Origin: an uncultured Coriobacteriaceae bacterium
Lineage (GTDB): Bacteria > Actinomycetota > Coriobacteriia > Coriobacteriales > Atopobiaceae
Assembly (NCBI GenBank): GCA_900551595.1
Contig: URWR01000054.1
Span: 1-9,093 of the forward strand
DNA length: 9,093 bases
Direction of reading: 5' to 3'
In this document: piece after piece, positions 6,799-9,093 of the stretch
How the letters are laid out: every line of letters starts with the position of its first letter
Numbering within the stretch: the first letter of the stretch is position 1
Notes under the pieces: generated by a model
Database searches by the model: none
What the model was told of the DNA's origin: nothing
The model's input: only the letters and a program-made list of their open reading frames with translations
Position numbers and translations under genes: made by a program

Positions 6799-9087
6799 TT
6801 ACTTATTCTTTCTTTTTCTTGCCTTATACGTTACAGGAACTGCTCCGCCGGCAACAGCCGCTACCGCAATCCAGGCGGCAAGTGACGATGCACCTGTTTC
6901 GGGGTTTCTCTTTCCGAATTCTTCGGGAGCTTTTTCAAACGCACAAGCTATACACTCATAATGGCCTATACCCGGCTCTGTGGCGGTAGGCTCTTTATCT
7001 ACCACCCACTTGAACTCGTGGTCGTCAACATCAATTATATTGCCATTGTCATCAACGTGCCAGTGCTTATTCTCATCGTGTTTCCATTCCTTCTTACCGC
7101 TGAGCTTAGAAAGTGCTTTCTCCTCCTTGATGCCGCAAACGTTGCAGGATCTGTTTGCTTTACCCTCAGATGTGATTGTCGGCTCAACGAGAGTTTTCCA
7201 CTCGGACCAGTCGTGTCCCTTCGGAGAAATCTCCTTTATATCCTTCCTTGCGTCACAGAGTGAACAATGAATTGATTCAGAGCCTGCTGCCGTGCAGGTA
7301 GGTTCCTTATCTATTGTGTAATCCTCTTCCCACTCGTGAGCGTCCGAATCTATATCGGTATCTTCATATTCGGTATAACTGCAAACCTTGCATTTTCTTG
7401 TTTTCTGACCGCCTGCAACACAGGTAGAGTCTTTTGATACTGTCCACTCTCCTAATGTGTGATCGCCCAAATCGCCGTTTTCAAATACAAGCATTGTATC
7501 ATTTGTATGCGCTCCGCATTCGCACGAATAGAAATACCTGGCAGGAGTTAAGCAATCCGCAGGAGCTGCAAGCGTATCCTCATTTACGGTCTTTACATCA
7601 AATATATGATTTACTTTATTGATTTTTGCCTGACAGTTCTTACAAAGATTATAGTGTCCGGTAAGATCGGAATAATACAGTTTACCGTCACTCTCGTGTT
7701 CAACCTTATAAGTCAGCGTGAAACGTGCCAGAGCCTTATCCTGAGTGCCTGAAGACGCATCCGCATAAGCGGTTCTGTCTGTTATAACGATGAAATCTTC
7801 TGTATAAGTTCCTGCGGCTAAATTGCTGTCGGGCTTAACTGTGAATGTTGCCGTTGCGCCCTTTGCAAGCTTTGAAGAGCCATCATCGGCTGTACCCCAT
7901 TCATTGCCGGCAGTGTATGATACTGTGAACGAAGAAGTATCAGTTATGGCACCGCTTGCTTTATTAAGGTCGGATTCCTTTACTACTCTGTACTTTGCTA
8001 TAGAACCGCCCTCTGTGACTTTCAGCTTAAACATCAAAGGCGTTGCCGTACTGCCGTTATCAAAATCTGTACCGAAGTTAACAGTTGACACAGGATTGTT
8101 TTCACTGTCTGTTACAGATATTCCAACATCTTTAAGACTTGCGTCTGCAGTTACGATAAGGTTGCGGTCAACCGAAAGTGCGATGAACTCGCCTGTCGTG
8201 CTGTCAAACGTGTACATATTGTCAGGTATCGCATTACCGTCAGCATCTGTTACCGTAACGCCTGAGAAACGATATTCATCGGGATCGTTCAGAGCAAACA
8301 CAAGCCTTGAAGAAACTCCTCTCATAGCAAAGACATTTCCGTCCGTTACGGTTGTTTCATTCGTATTATTTGCCTTTATGCAATAGGGCATTACATTTGT
8401 GCGCGGCTCGCTGTCATCTATTATTTCACCGTCACCGCTGCGGACAATATTAAGTCTGTTTGATTCCGATAATATTGTGTCGGGACCGGCAACATCGATT
8501 AAAGTATTTCCGTGCGACAGCTTTATTTTATAGCCGGTTTCCGCAATACATTTACCGCCTGCATAATCCAGCGTATATCCGGCACTGTAAGCAGGTGTGA
8601 ACCTGCGGATAATGCCGCCGTTCGTCTTTGTTATCTGTGCCGCACTGCCGGCTTTTGTTATACTGCCGTTTGTAAATATCATACCGTTGTCAACAGACAG
8701 AGTGCCTGCTACGGAAATATCACCGTAGGTTTCAATAACAGTGCCGTCAGTTACCTTCGCCGTTCCGTGACCGATTATATCGAGCTTTGCATTTTCGTAA
8801 CCGTCCACAGACAGGAGCTTAAAATCGCCAGAAGTATCGGCGGCATCGGAATCATCAAGCTTATTGACATTGAGAATACCGTTTACGGCATATATTCCGC
8901 TTACCGATGTTCCGTCATTTCCCGGCTTGCCTTTATAATTATCCTGCTGTTCAGACGGTACATGGGTATTTGTACCAGGGTTTCCGCCTCTTCCGGCTGT
9001 AACGTTAAGTCTGCCGCCATTAAGATACACCTTTGTATTATCGGTTATAGCCACACTGCCGTTACCGCCGTCGCCGCCAACGCCATA
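6799..9087 (-). CDS. Large sortase-anchored surface protein with Cys-rich repeats, 5' end incomplete
   Basis: The open frame runs from a TAG at 9090-9088 to the stop at 6799. Coding character (a GGDGGNG-type Gly-rich stretch) continues right up to that TAG, and no start codon with a ribosome site is seen. The first GTG at 9054 gives 751 residues, and the real protein very likely begins beyond the window. Numbered from that GTG, residues 1-150 are Gly/Asn/Thr-rich with short alternating hydrophobic strands, consistent with a beta-solenoid or adhesin-type fold. Residues 260-455 look Ig-like (VTDADGNAIPDNMYTFD, AGTYTEDFIVITD). Residues 470-714 hold CxxC-containing repeats. The C-terminus has NPETG (717-721), a hydrophobic segment (722-740) and a basic tail (KARKRKNK), which is a sortase wall-sorting signal of NPxTG type. 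It should be exported and linked to the cell wall. The ligand is unknown. Similar repeat/NPxTG proteins are common in gut Clostridia. Codon use (many ATA) differs from the left of the window. Confidence 0.8.
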   Translation of the reverse strand, partial: YGVGGDGGNGSVAITDNTKVYLNGGRLNVTAGRGGNPGTNTHVPSEQQDNYKGKPGNDGTSVSGIYAVNGILNVNKLDDSDAADTSGDFKLLSVDGYENAKLDIIGHGTAKVTDGTVIETYGDISVAGTLSVDNGMIFTNGSITKAGSAAQITKTNGGIIRRFTPAYSAGYTLDYAGGKCIAETGYKIKLSHGNTLIDVAGPDTILSESNRLNIVRSGDGEIIDDSEPRTNVMPYCIKANNTNETTVTDGNVFAMRGVSSRLVFALNDPDEYRFSGVTVTDADGNAIPDNMYTFDSTTGEFIALSVDRNLIVTADASLKDVGISVTDSENNPVSTVNFGTDFDNGSTATPLMFKLKVTEGGSIAKYRVVKESDLNKASGAITDTSSFTVSYTAGNEWGTADDGSSKLAKGATATFTVKPDSNLAAGTYTEDFIVITDRTAYADASSGTQDKALARFTLTYKVEHESDGKLYYSDLTGHYNLCKNCQAKINKVNHIFDVKTVNEDTLAAPADCLTPARYFYSCECGAHTNDTMLVFENGDLGDHTLGEWTVSKDSTCVAGGQKTRKCKVCSYTEYEDTDIDSDAHEWEEDYTIDKEPTCTAAGSESIHCSLCDARKDIKEISPKGHDWSEWKTLVEPTITSEGKANRSCNVCGIKEEKALSKLSGKKEWKHDENKHWHVDDNGNIIDVDDHEFKWVVDKEPTATEPGIGHYECIACAFEKAPEEFGKRNPETGASSLAAWIAVAAVAGGAVPVTYKARKRKNK
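6802..6906 (-). other. C-terminal cell-wall sorting signal (NPETG, hydrophobic segment, basic tail)
   Basis: This encodes the last 35 residues of the surface protein: NPETG, then an Ala/Val-rich membrane stretch (SSLAAWIAVAAVAGGAVPV), then KARKRKNK. Sortases cut between Thr and Gly of such motifs. The first motif residue is Asn rather than the Leu of classical LPxTG, which points to a non-class-A sortase or to the motif variant used by some gut Clostridia. Confidence 0.8.
6913..7608 (-). repeat. Five degenerate protein repeats of about 40 residues with CxxC motifs
   Basis: Within the surface protein (numbered from the GTG at 9054) the units start with a His-aromatic pair or a similar residue at 483, 532, 573, 614 and 679. 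The consensus is H-x-W/F, then a short strand, then (E)PT/ST-C, Gly, about 7-10 residues, and C-x-x-C or C-x-C (511-513, 555-558, 597-600, 637-640, 701-704). The first Cys is present in units 1-3 and replaced in units 4 and 5 (PTI, PTA). A 30-residue insert with HWHVDD lies between units 4 and 5. An extra CKNC (471-474) precedes unit 1. Metal binding or disulfide stabilisation is plausible but not shown. Confidence 0.75.
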
Positions 9088-9093
9088 CTACGA

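Noticed and set aside
6913..7608. Possible CRISPR-like or DNA-level tandem repeat
   Set aside because: The repetition is at protein level only. Unit DNA sequences diverge and spacing is uneven, as expected for a domain array.
7823..8386. Plus-strand open frame of 187 codons
   Set aside because: It is antisense to the surface-protein gene, of low complexity (Ser/Val/Leu-rich), with no domain. It is a shadow of the coding strand.
9045..9086. ATG at 9086 as an alternative start of the surface protein
   Set aside because: It is in a different frame, which ends after 13 codons at a TAA (9047-9045).

Overview
The window holds four protein genes and a truncated tRNA. From left to right they are: the 5' two-thirds of a tRNA-Leu(CAA) gene (minus), a cytoplasmic transglutaminase-like protein (minus), class II fructose-bisphosphate aldolase fba (minus), large single-chain FGAM synthase purL (plus), and the 3' part of a large sortase-anchored surface protein (minus). 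fba and purL diverge from a shared upstream region of about 200 bp. purL and the surface-protein gene converge on a pair of back-to-back intrinsic terminators. A long, nearly continuous hairpin of 93 nt separates fba from the transglutaminase gene.

The sequence reads as two genomic styles. From position 1 to about 6,100 it is fairly GC-rich, Arg is mostly CGC/CGT, and the Ile codon ATA is almost absent (a single ATA, at 5747, in the first 1,106 codons of purL). This would fit a gut actinobacterium of the class Coriobacteriia (a Collinsella relative). That assignment is from memory of the protein styles and is only moderately secure. From about 6,200 to the end the DNA is more AT-rich and ATA is common (5 of the 15 Ile codons in the last 163 codons of purL). 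The last gene encodes a surface protein with an NPETG sorting signal and Cys-rich repeats, typical of gut Clostridia such as Ruminococcus or Eubacterium siraeum. The switch lies inside the most conserved part of the purL glutaminase domain and keeps the reading frame. The two explanations are a metagenome assembly chimera joined at a conserved gene, or a homologous recombination/transfer event. I favour the chimera, but the sequence alone does not decide it.

Functionally the left part is housekeeping: a tRNA, a glycolytic/gluconeogenic aldolase, and the fourth step of de novo purine synthesis. The right part is a cell-surface protein: a Gly-rich, probably beta-structured region, an Ig-like region, five repeats of about 40 residues built around CxxC, and a C-terminal wall-sorting signal. 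No CRISPR array, insertion sequence, phage or defence system is visible. The points most worth a second look are the in-frame compositional break in purL, the surface protein with an in-frame stop at the window edge, and the 93-nt hairpin.
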